Shown here piece after piece: positions 44,101-59,100 of a stretch of 64,000 bases of DNA. The stretch spans positions 31,912,061 to 31,976,060 of the forward strand of contig NW_019211454.1 of assembly GCF_002443255.2 (NCBI RefSeq). The letters run 5' to 3'. Both the position numbers and the translations under genes were made by a program. The notes beneath the pieces were generated by a model. It made no database searches and was not told the origin of the DNA. It saw only the letters and a list, made by a program, of their open reading frames with translations. Within the stretch, counting starts at the first letter, position 1. Each line of letters starts with the position of its first letter. The stretch is from Varroa destructor (taxonomy: Eukaryota > Arthropoda > Arachnida > Mesostigmata > Varroidae).

Positions 44101-47100
44101 GCCAAACGAGTCGCACGACGCTTTTAGGTTTAAAAGGTGAACCGAATGGCCCTGCCTTGCTCATTTCAGAACGCTGTCTTCATTTGTGACTCACGTAGCT
44201 GTTTCTTGCGGTACGCAAGACCCTGTAAAAAAAACCTAGACATAGTTCATAAACAAATACTATCATTTGCCAGGTAAAAATTCGGGTCGGCTGTAACGTA
44301 ATCTAGTAACAGGGCGCTGAACTTGGCACACCCTGCGCGTCATTCGTATGCGAAGCACCGTACAAAAATTACTTCGTTTACGAATCTCACTCTCTATGAG
44401 TTGTGCGTACGTCGCAGTTTTTATTTACCGTGATTTTACCATGTGACAGAGTACTAATAACTGATAGCAGATCAGTTTATCTTTCGTCCATTATAGGTAT
44501 TGTTAGACCTCACTTGACGCGTATATATGACATAATTAAAAAAGGTAGATAACAATGTCTGTTTCTTGCTGGATCAGTTTATGTATGGAATCGCTTAGAA
44601 AAAAATTACCGATACGCTCATACGTCTAGCTTGCCTGTAGCTGTGCGTCCAAGAAAAGAAATGCTGTTATTGTAGGGACGCATCTTTTACATAAGCGTAG
44701 AAAATAGCTGGCGAGGGAGTTCTGCAACTCGTAACTTAACCTGTTGTGCTTCTCGCGCAAGGCAAACGCACGAATGTGGCAAGTAAGGCCCCAAAAAAGG
44801 TCCGGCCCAACTAGTTATCTTTACCCGCGGTTAGTCAATGCCTTCTTGATGCATGCGGTAAATACGCACGTCGACCTACAAATGAATGAATCTATTCCGC
44901 TGCGATATCCTGACCTTAAGCGGAAACTTCGGTGAGACCTCGATCAAAAAGTCCCGTTGCGTTAGAATTGTTTAGAAAATGACCATGAAGTAAGCCTAGC
45001 AAACTCTAATGCATGCCAACAAATGATTAAGGTTGTATGATTAAAGGGATCAAGAGATACGCCTAAATAATAAAAATGTATAGCGCTCACAGACTTAGTA
45101 TGTAGGAGATCAATAATCATTTGGGGGCAAGTAGGAGGACGAAAATATTACATAATTAGAAATTATATTACACAAATCTAACTATCTCCTTACCTAATGT
45201 ATCTATTTTCCTTAGTTCCCTCAATGTTGGACTGAATATTTTCCTAGAAGACAATAAATTATCTTCATCTTCTACAAGCCGTAACAGTTTCAAATGTTTC
45301 GTGCAAAACTAATTACACCCTCCTGAAGTGAACTATTTACAACGAGTATTGGACATTATTTATTCATTTAAAAATGTGCTGTGAAGAACAAGATATAGTA
45401 AATAAACAGACAAATCGCAGCATTTCTATCGATATCTATCAAACGAAAAATTTTTCGGGCTGGTATACCAAACGTTTTTCCTTATAATATTCCCGATTCT
45501 TCATTCTGTTCATTTACACACTCACCCCCATGGGCCCTATGTGCATTGCAGTGCTTGTCAAGATGACAAAAAAGAAGGGAAAGCTGGCCTCCTAATGTAT
45601 TCAGTCGCCTTCGTACTAATCATCGCAATGTTCCGCCAGCAAATGCTGAGGCGACCCCATCGTATCATTCAGTTTACTGAAGTAGAAGCGTTACCAAACC
45701 TTTTGCTTTAGGTGTCTATGAATACGCTGCGATACTGCTTCGTGTCATGGGTGGACCGCCAGATGAGCACGTTGGTCGAGTAGTACAACCATGGCCATAT
45801 ATGTATACACGCAGATAATATCCATTCAGATGGCCATGGCTTTACACTGCAACCAAAATTGTCGAACGGAGCCCAAGGGCAGCCATATCATCGTTCTTAG
45901 CTCTATCAGCTACTGAGAGTATTCTTCTTTTCGAGTCGAAGCAAGAATATATCATGGTATCGGTGTTGATGTTTCGGGGTCTCTAATGCGTTGTGACAAC
46001 GAGCGACAAGCCGATTTATGAATTCAGTCGACGCTGCCTTACTCACTGTCGAGCTAAACACTGTTTAGTTAATATGATCGCCTGTTCCTTATACAAAACA
46101 CAGATGCAAACATGGTTATTGTCATGTAACAACCTTTTCAGGTCGTCAAACTGACGCATTCACAAACACTCGGGTCGCACTCGAACGACGGAGAACAGCG
46201 AACGCGCAAAGGGAGAGGAGATATGTTAGAACTGAGTCCGCCAGCTTCGGCCGATCGCGGCCGACCGAGCGTCGTTGCCATTCTATCTATTGTCTGTTGC
46301 CAGTCAAACATCGAAATTCACACAAATACTCTCAAGAGACACGCGTCAGTTGATGTGGTCGCGGCACCTAGGCATGTCTGCTCCCGAGTCTTTTCGCATC
46401 ATACAGGCGTTTGCTTACTTATTGTCTGAGCGTTTCTTTACTTCTCTTTGTCTGACCGCCTGTACATCGGCCTGTGAGAGAATACCAGTTCGATTGTCGA
46501 CTATGGCTGTCGACTCTTTCTACGCGGCCGTCAAAAACGAACGCAGCGGCTACTATGGCCGCAATGATCGAGTGCTCGGCTGGTTGGCCCCCCACATCGC
46601 CTAAGCTCAAATCCACGACCTCCACTGCCGCTGATCTCATCCAGTTCCGCCGCTGGTTTGCCACCGCTGGCGATGGTTGGTCTCCAGTTGCTTTGTGTAT
46701 CCGGTTTTGTGTACCCCTCGCTAGCGTCCCGTGGCTCACTTATCTAAGCTTCGTAAACCTTCTTCCTAACCTCTTCTAACTGGGTTACCCGACTGATTCG
46801 ATTTGGCAGCGACTACTACCTCCTCCTGCTCGAAAGGTTAAAGGACAGGCTTACGGAGTTTTGGTCAAAGACGGGGTGGTAAATCGTCACGCTGCGGGTA
46901 CAGCTGTATGGCAATGAGCCTTCATTTCCCCTCGCCTCTGCTGCCTGTCTCTTCTGTACTAACTACGGGAAGAAGAAAGGCGGTGAGATCCATGTTTATC
47001 TCCTTTGCTAGTCATGCCTGTAGAATGGTGGCTAGACAGAGAGGAGGACACGTGAGTGATGCGAAAGGTTTGCTTGACGTAGCTATGACGCAAACTGTAC

Positions 47101-50100
47101 AGAGAAGACCAGCGACTACGGCAGTCGTATCTGTCACAATTGTCGTTTTCGACAATATTGCTTCATTTCATTATTGCGTCCCGTTCAGTTAAATTGAGAT
47201 TCTATATAGCGTATATAGACCGCGATCGCCATGGTACGTCCCACTGCGATACAGGTTGGTTACGAAAAGGAAATCCACGATCAGCTCCGTACGTCTTCTA
47301 TTTCGTCGTCTACAATTCATGACCCAGCAGCGTAATCCTATTTACTGGTCGGAAGAAAGGTTACTACACCGAAAAATGGAAGGCTGCTACAGTTCACTCA
47401 TTCTACGGCGTGTGGCTGTATTTCCGCATAGGTCATCTATCGTCGACGAGATTTGACATCGCTCAGATCGCTGTAGTAACGGTTATGATGGGAGGACTCT
47501 GTCTGACTCTGGCTATCAGAGGCCTCGTGGCCGAGCTTCTAATGATGTTTGTTGTCTCCCATAGAAATTACCGGCTATCAAGTGATATGGCATATGGCAG
47601 TATTTATAGCAAATCGTTTGTATGGATGTTTAAGTCGAAAATTTGAAGCTGACAGTTTTAGGGAATATCATTCGGCGCAGGTTAACCATAACATTAGGGC
47701 AACAAGATGGCCACAGCTGCAAATGGACAGAAATTTGCGAATTGTATGCGACCTGCGGCAGCTACGAGCAACTCGGCCCATCTGGGTGGACGAGCACGCG
47801 ACGCAGACCAGGACGGAGAGGGATAATAATAACAATAATATATACTAATTGGATAAATACACGATGCTGGGTGGCTAAATCAGGCGGAATAATAGACGCA
47901 GTAATTAGTTCGCAGACAGCCATGTACATATACCTTCGTGCAAAGCACGATCGGATGTGAAACAGGTGGTAATTGTCGACTACTGCTTTTTGCTACAACG
48001 TTTGTTTGTACCGTTTGGTTTTTACGTAAATAATTGTAGCTGTAGTTATTTGTTGCAACCCAAGTATTTTTTAGTATAGTTATCGAATTATGTTAGTATT
48101 AATTGCCGTAAAAATCGAAAAATAGAAAAAAACCAACGGCGTTCTTAGCAGTAAGGCCTATCGCATCATCTTTAAAGCCAGTTTCAGTTTTTTTTTTACT
48201 GCTACAGAAAAAACCTGGAGGTTTGTCATTAAGTGGACCTAGAAGGACAACGCTTCTAGCAATACATGTAAATCAATAGTAATTTTATAAATGTTTACTA
48301 GTCATTACAACTCAATTGGTCCCTATTCAGAAGCGATAATTTCGGTAAGATTCAGTAGGTCTATTGGTGTACTGCGCTCGCACACCATTTGTTATCCACA
48401 AGTTGACCCTCATATCAGATAGTATTGTTCCCTTTTTCTCTTTTTTCTTTCAGTACAAAGATACCCAGTAGTTACGTAAGCAGTGTTCTAGAATGAATAC
48501 TTTGAAAAGTATTCATTAAGCGTAATAGGTGTACAAATGGCTTTGAATTGAACAAAGATAAAGCAGTGCGCACAAGTCTGAAATGAGGGAGTGGTTACAT
48601 TTGCATAGGCACGCATCGTTGCACCAAGGCTAAGCAATGGCGCTATCCTTGCCGCGAAAAATTATCGGATAGCTCACTGTTACAAAGATGCAAATCTTGC
48701 AGGAAAGTGTACATTTTCGGCCGACGTAACTTGTCAGACCTGTGGGGCATTCTGTGTGATGATAAGTTTATATAGAGCTAAACGTGGCATGCACGGAGAA
48801 CTTTCGGAGTAGCACATTTAGCGGCCGTTCGATATATGGCCTCGTGGTTCGTGGCGAACAATCCTATTTCCTTATGGCTCTCAGCTATTTATTTAAAAAG
48901 CCGCCATGATTCTTATAGATCAACATACACTGAGAGGATAAGTTTAGTCATAGAACTGCTTACGATTTGGAGGGAATATTCTTCATTCGTATGGGTTATA
49001 AAGTATGCGTCGTTGGCGGAATTCCAGAATATGTTCCCCTTTTCCACACAGAAATTATAATTCGCAAGGAAAGATATCCGTATTATAGTTTAAGTTGAAT
49101 ATCTGCATTCGCTTTTAGCTATGTTTTTAGAAGTCGCAATTACAAATCCAAAAAGCTACACTCCAATCTCTGAACGAAGATTGTCAATAGAAATTTTCAA
49201 TCCAATTTAAAGCTCTTAGGAGCTCTTACTAGGGAACTAAAACTAAATTGTGCCATTGTATTTATTCACTTTGCTCAGCTGTTATTTGTGCTATGCCCTT
49301 TTGTGGCATTAAAGTTATTACTTGTACAAGCATCCACCGAATTTCAATTCTTTTTGCTTCGTTCGAAACTTCTTGCCAAGTTATACTGAGTGCATCTTAT
49401 ATGTTTATATTTACAACTAAATTAGTCATTAAAACCCGGACGTTCGATGTCCTCACATTATCGAGAACCTTAGAATACACATGACGTTTCAGTTTACACA
49501 TTACAAATATTCTACCCTTTTTTTAGTGGCTTAACCATATCACCTAACGCTATAAAACGCTACCTCTTAAATGCTAGTCGTCTAATTACGGGCAAAGCAC
49601 GAGAGCAAGTAACTGTGGGCAAGGGAAATTTTTCGTTGTCCACGCGCTCTTTCTGTTCAGAAGCGGGGTATTTCGTAGTTTACCGAAAAGAGCTTCGTCT
49701 GTTTGCTGTTCTGTTTTTTTGCCCCCTCCCTGCGTACTATTATCTTCTTTCTCCACTTTTTCCAGCTCTCACGGCAGTTTGCTTGTTCTTTTTTGGTGGC
49801 ATTGTTGCTACTGCCGTGGTAGCTGCCATTGCCGACAACGTCGCCTCCGTCCTCGTCGCTGTCGCCTGTTTTCTCCTTTTCGTCTGCTGCAGCTGATGCT
49901 GCTACGTCCACTCTTACGCACAGGAATACAACCCACTGCTCTTCTGAGCGCCGCTAACTACTGCTACTGCTATTAATGCTGCTGCGGGTTTCTGGCGGCA
50001 GGCAGCTCATTCGCTCTTTTCCTTCTGTCCTCCAGTGTTGTCTTTTCTCGTTTACGTTTTGTTTTCTGTTCACTTCTTCGAGCCCAGCTCGTTTCTCTTT

Positions 50101-53100
50101 CGTTACTTGTTTCAATTCGTTATCCTTGGCAATGCCAAGAAAAAAGCCAAAACGAGGGGGAGACATGAAACGAAGACGGAGCAAAAACGAGGCTTAGTGA
50201 ACACGAGGGTGCTGCAGAACTAGGGAACGAAAATCAGCCACAGGCGAATGTTTCCTTATACTCGTGCGATCTCTGCAGCTGCTGCTGTTACTGCTGTTGC
50301 GCAACGAGCGGCCGAAATCAGCCGTAGTCACGGGGACAATAGTGGTGACAAGGGCTAAGGGCAGATGCGCACTCTAATACGGCGTCCAGTAGAAGGAGCA
50401 GGACAGAAGTAGCAGCAGTTACTGTCGCCGGACGAACGCTTTTCTTTTGTGTTCTCTTCCTTCAATCTAATCCTCGTTTCGATTCGTGAGGACGGATGTC
50501 GCTCGCTGTTGAAGAGGAACAGGACGAAGAAGCGAGGAACGACTCCATCTCTGTTGCTGCCGCTATCGCCGCGCAAAAGAACAGCGACGATGTAGAAACC
50601 AGCATCAGTAGTAGGAGCACCGGACTGCCGGTGCTGGTTCGAGACTGGCCAACCCAAAGGGACCGGATGAGGGAGTTGTCTTACTCGACGGGCAAGGACT
50701 TCCTTCTTTTTTTAAGCTTTTGCTTGTCTTCCGACTTGGACGATTGAAGAGCCTCACCAAAAGCTTCATGGTTGTTGTTGCTGCGGTCTCCACCACCACC
50801 ACTACATCCTCCGCCTCAACGACCGCCGACAGTGGTCTCTTGTTGGTTAGAGAACTGGGGGCGAAGGCAGCACGAAGATGAAGAGTGGCGCGTAAAGGCC
50901 ATAGTATCGACAAAGAAGCAGCCAGAAAGCACAAAAAGGCTGAATGAACGGCTACAGGGGTCCGTCGACAGAAAAGTGGGTTCATGGGGGCAACAAGTGA
51001 TGCTGAGTATGATCAAGATAGTAGATGACCAAAGCATGTCATGTTGTCCCCGTTTGACTGTTGGCCAGGGTACGAGCGAATCGTTACGGCAGCGGTTTGC
51101 AGGACTGCCGCGAATCGACAGCGATCAGGACCAGAAAATACTCAGACCTCTTTTCTTTTGACATGTCTGGGAGGAAACTCGGTCAGCTACGACCACCTCC
51201 TACCGCCTTATAACAATGCAACTAAGTACTAGTTTTAGTATGTAGTCTATCAGAAAAAGGTAGTTCATATAAAAAAGTGTTTACTTCTTATTCTGTCCGC
51301 TTTGATAACAACAGACTAGTTAAGTCAACGGCAGAAGTCATTCCTGTTTTACTACCGGAATTTGGCGTTGGCAATAATTTTTGCATTTTTAGTCTGACTA
51401 AAATATCATGATTATCGACTAACAAACTTATTTCTGTAATAATTAGGGGGAAAGCGAAACAAACGTATTATCTGTGCAAAGTTTTTTTTTTCCGTCTGCT
51501 ACTGCAAAAGTAGCAAAGCCGAAAATCAGATTTGAAAGCAGAGGATGCAGTTTGAAAGGATACAACTGATATCTAGGCTATTATCAACTCGCACTCGTCG
51601 AGTATCTAGACTGAAATCGTGTTATCACTCCAATTATTATTACAGAACGGTCGATATTTTTGCCGTTTTTTTTTTCCATAAAATCACTTACTGATTTGAT
51701 ATCTGATACTAATATATTATAATTAGTACATTGGCTTGTTTACAGCGTTCGATAGACTAATGAGCTTAATAAAAAAAAGATAACCATCATTATCAGACCA
51801 CTGCGTGTATTTCACATACGACGCGACGAACTTAATATATATGAACTAATACATTAGTGGCAACGGTTCTCTATTTACTCGAGCAGGGATATTCCTATTA
51901 GAAGTCCAGTATTATAGGTACAGGCCTAGCGTGAAGGTTTGACATAAAGCAGAACAAAGATAATAACTTGAATGAAAGTTGGCTGAATCGGGGAGAAGCA
52001 CTAGCGCCGCAGCAGTACGGCTTCGATCAAGTAAGCGAACTAACCAAGTTGGTTTGCAATTAACTTGACTATATTAGCTAAGTATGTCAAGCTAATTCGG
52101 TGGAACAGAGCAAGCTGAGTTAGTGTTTTCAATTATATCCTCTGGCCAGATCCATTCGATTCCTCATCGATGTTCGACGGGCGCACCTTTTCTTCGATCC
52201 GAAGCAAATAGCCCAGGCCAATAGAGTGGGGCCAGGGGATCGATATTGCATTTTGCCGGCGCCATATGCACAGCCGCTGTGATTGTAGAAACGCAATAAG
52301 ATGACAGCAATCGATCAACTCCACTCGAGATATGCAGATCGTATCGTTCTCTCCCGTTTCAGAGATTTTACGGCATGAGCCAGCCGCTCGGTTTTCGTCT
52401 GCTATTCTGTTGTTGGCGGGCTTCCAAAGATCCGCTTCAAATTCTCTATCCTGTTACACTTATTATAGTCTGGAAAGACTGAGGCTGTTAAGTGACTGAT
52501 CTGCCGGGAACTATTACGAACAATCGATACGGAACAGTCAGCGAGCCTAAAAAAGGCTCGAAAGCAGGTCAGTAGTACATCGTTCAGCTGACTGAGGTAC
52601 CTATTGTTGTTCTGTTATTTCAAGAAAAACGTCTCACGGAAAATCCATCTTGTAATAAGTTTGCTCAAGCAGACCAAATACCTTAGTGTTTTGTTATGTA
52701 AATGATGTATTAAAAAATTCATTTGTTAGTATACAGACGCTGTGATTGTGGGTAAGTATGGAAAGCTTTTCCAAGCTGCTTTCAGTGTAGCCCACATATT
52801 TTAGCTAACCCAAATATTATGTTCTTCACAAGATACTTGAGAAAGAAGTGCACCTACCATATACACAACGTTCTTTTAACGAAAATCGAGGCACAAAAAA
52901 TATGGCTGAAGAGACAATATCACCGCTGTTAGGTCCCTAGTATTCCAGAATACTGACCAGCGAAACTCACGTAATTCTAGTAAATTTTTACTCGTAAATA
53001 TAAGAACAGGGCCAACAATTAACACTTTTTAAGATTTCGGTGACCACATTGATAGGATCCATTTCTGTCTGTAACTGAGAAACGTCATGCACTCCGATGG

Positions 53101-56100
53101 GAGATTATGGGCCGATTGCTAACGGTATTCCATGCCTAGCGTTCGAATAGACCCGTAGATAGAGCAAACAATTTCTCTATACATTAGCCTCCCTAGAGCC
53201 TTTTAAAGAGAGATGATATGTTAGAGCCTATTTCAGTGAAACATGGACGACACCGAGTCGTGTCTGTTGGTGCTGCCCAGCATTCGCTAATCGATGGCCA
53301 TGACACGTCAGGTGACGGTGCTGGCTTTTTTTTTGATAATAATAATTGTGACATTTTCATGGTTAAGCTCTATACTTGAACTGACAGCGACGTTTTTCGT
53401 AGGAAATGCATTACTATGATGCAGTAACTTAATTCTCTGGCATCAATCTAATGTATGTATTCGCTTGTCATTACGCGATACTTTATGTCGTCGCCCAAAA
53501 GTTCCGTCTGTAGAACGCGTTATTACGGACTACATAAAAGGCCTTAATCATAAAAACCTTGCTTATAATATAGATACACATATTTATGAACCTTCATTTA
53601 TCATGGCCATATCGGACCAATTTCTCGACTGAAGAGTGGACTGAACTCCATTGGGATCAACTCCGGGTAGGGACGGCGGTCTGGCTAGGCGTCAAGATAT
53701 GGAAATACGATTTTTACCTGCTGATTTGGCAACGAGCATTGCCTCCACTGCGCTGTTCTCGCGTCTAAAATCTGTCCGAGAATTACGTACGTCAAATCGT
53801 TGAAGTTTTTTGTTTTATTATACACGACTCGTTACGATTAATGCGCAATCCAAAAATGCAACAATCAAACGTATTTTTTCAAACTTGAGTTACTTTTTCT
53901 CAGGAAACGCTTGTTAGTAGTTGTCATGACGATCATGATACCTCACGCATGTTCCTCGTCTGAAAAAACCCAGATTATATAAGGCCGGAAGCTCATCATT
54001 AAACTGTACTGTGGTTTAACACACAGAGATAATAAGGTTGCATTCGCAGTCATTTTCAGAAATGAACTCAAGTTTGTTGAAGAAGAAGTTTATAATTAAT
54101 ACAGAAGGCTTCACGATCAGTTTATTTGCACGCACTATAGCGTTACTGTTTATCAACCAATGCTTTCTGAAGATCTTATGTTTTTAGGATCACGGCTGCG
54201 ATATGGGCGATAGCTAGTATCCACTACGTGCGATATGCTACCGTGAAATGTATACAGTCATGTCGTGTCTATTAGGGAGCCAAACGTTACGCTTTTCTCT
54301 GAGCATACATATTCGTTATGCATAGGTCATGACCATTAAGATATAGGACTTCATCGAACTTTTTTTTATTATACATGGCTGAGGGCTTCTTGCATAACCT
54401 ACTAATATATTCAAAAAGCTGAACAATGAGCGTGTTGTTGCCACAGTCGTTGCTTAGAAGCCATGTCGCGCTTAATGATATCCGTTCGCTTCACAAAAAA
54501 CGGCCCTTCTTGATGGTCTTGCCCTCCAACACACCGCTGTCGCTGATCTAACAGAAAGGCAGAGCTGTGAACTTAACAATCAAAAGTTGTCCATTTGCGA
54601 AACCGGACAATTATAAGATTTATAAGGCTATTAACGACTCATTTAATATATAAATGAGCGCCGCAGGGAACAGTTTGGTTTGCTGGGCTAACTGTCCGCT
54701 AGATACCGCCACCTCTACCATTGAATTATAGGGTCGACGGCGACGAAGGCAATATATAATAGGAGAAAGAACAGACCGTTTCGTAGCTACAAAAGGTCGC
54801 TCGTAGTAGCATAACGAACAAACTCAAGGACTGGCTATCTCTTTACTTGGGAATATTGAAATTTTATCATTATATCTTCCTCGCCTGCACACTTATCCCA
54901 AGTTTATCGATTTCTTTTATCCCCTGTGCTCACATCCAGTACCTAAACGTCCGAGCACTACCAAGACTACTAGAAAGTGTCCGAAAGTTCGGAAACCGGG
55001 TAGAAGGCGAACGCAAAGTGGAGGCATGTTAGGCATGTGCGTGCAGATTAGGTTTGAAAAACTTCAGAAAGGATACGGATGAACCGCGTAATGCATCGCT
55101 GCTGAAGCCAGAGGTTCCGCCTGCGCATAGCCACATAGCACTGCACGAAAATGCCGCTGCAGCAAACGGCACATACAGATCGGCCACTAGTGGCGACAAA
55201 ATGCACGACCGGTTTGCTTATTCCTGAGTTTCCGAGCTTTTTAACCCCTCAGGCAATCGGTGTACTTTTTGACAAAGACTGAATCCTCCTGATCGCGTAA
55301 GCTCCTTCGCGCTCCGTTTGTTCATTGTCAACTGCCGCTTTATACACCCCTCCCTCTGTTCACTCAGATACACAGCTCGACTAATATTTGCCTGTACTAC
55401 CGCTCCAGTGGGAGGTGGTTGCATATTATCCTTGGCCGTCTAAGCACTGGGACTCTGAAGCCAAATACATTTTAGTAACTCAAACTGAGAAAGGCGACAA
55501 CGTAGCTTCCACAAGAGGAAGAGTGTGTGCGCAGTAAACTGCGAACGCCATCGGCCACAGCAGTGTTTGTGAGGACAACATACAGGAAAGTTCGTGCCGG
55601 TTCACAGGGCGTAGTAAAGTTTACAGCAAAAGATACTATCGAGACGTTTCCTCGTTAGCTGCCACTGTTCCTGATCGTGGCGTCCTCGACGTACTAGTTG
55701 GTCCCGCGTTTTCCTGTCAACTAACGAACGAAACTTGGCCTAAGTTCTTTTCCATCTCAGCATTGAATTGCCGTCATTAAATTTGCATTTTCAATCATCC
55801 ATCCTCAAGCAAAACGATGACGACAACAACGATGGTACCGCACCCGATCCACATTTTGAGTTTAAAAGACGAAGGTAGAAGAGAAAGCGCGCATGAGAGA
55901 GAAAGAAATATAAACTAGACATCAACAGAGCATGTACGTGCGCAAGGGAAGAAAAGATAGACACGTGCAGCGTAATGCCTGCGAGACGTAGGCAGTGCTG
56001 TCGTACATACAGTTAACTTTTTCGTAGTTCGACTTAAATAGAGAGATGAAAGGATAGGCGGGTTGTTTACCCACTGAAAGAAGAAGCACCCGCGTGCCTG

Positions 56101-59100
56101 ACAGGACGTAATCATCCACATAGCTTCCCTCGAGTAAAGGTCTAGATGCGAAGCAGTTGGTCCCCGTTCAACGTGGTGCATCGACCGGTATGTAGCAAGC
56201 TTCCTGTCCAATCGAAAGGTCCCGACAGAGTTTCGCCAATGGAGGCATTGGGGAGGCTGAAGCAGTGGTAAAGGTTTACCTACAGGCTGACAACGAATGC
56301 GAAGAGCGTATGTAGGACAAGGAGCAAACTAAAACGATTCGCCTAACTTTTTCTTTCGAACAGAAAAAAAGCAGACGCTGAGGCCAAATTCTCCGTGCAC
56401 AAACGAAGATGAATTCAAGCAGCAACGGGTACGCATACGAAGACTGAGAACCGTAGCACTGCGACAACCCGAAGAGGACCATGACACGAAGACGAGAGGG
56501 AGCAGTATGCATTGAAATCGACGGTTAAATGGATCGCGTAAGCAATGTGGATAGCTAGTTAGAGACGTCTTTAATGCTGCTTTGCCTGGCCTGCTGTTGT
56601 TGTGACTTTAGCAATGGACCTCGATAGAAGAGCGTCATCGTTGTTAGCCGCCGTCTCAGGAAAAAAAGAAATCCGTCTTTTTCCAGGCACACTTTCCCTT
56701 TTCTTCAAGTGCGAAGGCTTCGTGTGAGGAGTTAAGTACCTTAGGAACACAGCTTCAGAAGGCTTGTCATAGTGTTCGAGAACAAACAAGAGCTTTGCTG
56801 TACGCATTACGGCAAACAGCAACAATAAGACCATTGCGCCAGTTGACAACAAAAGCAACAACTGAAAATGAACGCCACTGTCTATAGACGCCAAAGTAAA
56901 CATGTGGCATTTAAGTCGAGCATAAGGTTCAAATTAAAAGACACAATTACTTGTCGCAATTTTAATAATTATAGTAACGGTCTGGTATAAGGGAAGACTG
57001 CACGCGCTTGAACGACGGAACTACGGTACATGACATAGCTGTTGATGCATATTGGGTTGTTGAAGAATATTGACCGTTTTCTAGTTGAATTGGGTCGGCG
57101 TTGGTGTCATTTCAAAGCTGACATTTGACAGAAGAAGATTCGCGGTTCGAGAAGTCATGGATAATGAGAGGAGTTTTTCGCTATGTTTTTTTGCAATTTT
57201 CTCGAAACATAGGCCCAAATGTTGCCTAAGCCCACAAACGAATTCGTTCCGTACTGCAGAGAAAATATGGGATCGGGAAAAACGAACCAAGGATGGTTAC
57301 TTCATTTTTGTTTTGGAAGTTTTAATGTGAAGGATGCTCTTTGTTGCAGTGGTCAATGAATACGCTTATAAAGCTATTGCGAAATCTGCGACACCAAGAT
57401 CGACAAGTGAACAGCCATGATATTACTAAACATGGTTACCAACAAACGGCACTGAAACGGGTAAACAAAGCAATTTGCAAAAAAAGCCCGATATCCGGAT
57501 GCCCTATGCGAACAAATTGCTTGAGCAAATCCCATTTGTGAAGCTGTCCAGAAACGCGACGTAATCAAGCCGGTTCTGTGATTAGAAATAGGTTACGAAC
57601 AACAAGCATCTGCAAATAAAGAAAATATAAGAGGGTCCCCCACTGACAGAATCTGTGGCAAAACGCAGACTGGGGCCAAAGAAAGCGATGTTTGATAGGA
57701 CTGGAAGCGAATGGTTGACGAGTTACTGCTGCTTGACGAAATGATTGATTCGACCCCCTCCCACTACTGCTGTCAACAAGTAACAAGATTACGATATGCC
57801 AGTGAAAAAATCGACCGGAACTAGTGAGCAGAAGTCTTCCGTCACGACAGTAGCAGACGACATACATTTTTCGTCGGATGCGAACAGTGCACAACTCAAG
57901 CAATTGTTTTACAAATTGCACGAACTTCCAAAGTCACAAGGCAAACGGAAGACACGGTATATTTATTTACTAATCGAATAAACTGAATGAAAATAGTTTG
58001 TCTTCAAATGTTACTTGCTATAGGGTCGCACGCGACCCAACGCTGCTTTGACAGAGGCAAACGAATCGCTGAAACTGAACGCGACGATAAGAGTGCCATC
58101 GACGGTTCGAACTCCAACGTGAAATCCTTTCTCGAGGCTTTCATGAACCTTCAAGCAAGCGATTCAAAGTCAATATCATGCTACGAGGAAGGGGCGAAGA
58201 GCTCTAAATAGAATAATTTTACAGGTGAATGCATTAAGAAGTCATTCTCTCCCATTCCTACGTTGACAAAAGGCTTCACTGAACGCAAATTGCTTGTTAG
58301 GTCCACGTATGCGCCTGTTTTGCTCAGGAACTCGAATCGAAACAAATTACGCTGGTGGCTACCTATAACTCATCCGCATTAGTGATATCTATGCGCTGCA
58401 AAGAATTGCTTCTATTACATGTGCTATCCAATCAGCAAAGTTGCCTATAGGTTTCAACTAACTTAACTAGTGGCACTTTCTGTCGCAATTCATGTTTGAG
58501 GTTAGCACGCCTGACTCAATAAGGCTTTGGAAACGGTACTGGCATCAGGAGATTTTAAAGGTAACAAAAAATCTATTGAATGTAATAGTTCAGTTAATAT
58601 AGTTTTGGCTGAACTTAGCCCGAAGATGCCGTCCTGTTCAAACGAAACACTCTCAAATGTGATAAATACTAGACGTAAATGGATAGAAGTAGCTGCTTCT
58701 AGTAGATCGTACACTCACCGTGTATGTACGTAAATGACGTTGCTAAGCCACCAATATAGAGTTGTCTCTTTCCTTCTCTTTTTCTCTATCTCATATATGT
58801 GTATACATATTTATATAGCGTTCTATTGGCATAATCGCAAAGATCGTCAGTCTGTGCAACTTTGTCGCCATTTAGGGTGAACGTTGACTTCGCTAATTCC
58901 TTGAAACGGTTTACATGCTGGTGCATGATGCTTGCAGTCTTCAATACGACGCTATGCTCGGTGTCCTTCCGAGGAGCTAAGCAGTTCCAAGATATCCTTG
59001 AACTGAATAGTAGATAACATTTGCTTTGATACGTTATTTACTCCAGCCTTTGCTAGCTTTCTCTATATCTGCCAGCTGGAACCGAAGGAAAGTGAAGTGC

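Noticed and set aside
49600..51200. Long overlapping open frames on both strands.
   Set aside because: The region is pyrimidine-rich and low in complexity, which produces long frames by composition; no domain is recognisable.
53718..53764. A 47-nt exon-like segment (TTTTAG...CAG|GTAAAA) on the minus strand in intron 1.
   Set aside because: Its length is not a multiple of three, and exons 1 and 2 already join in phase 0, so its inclusion would break the frame.
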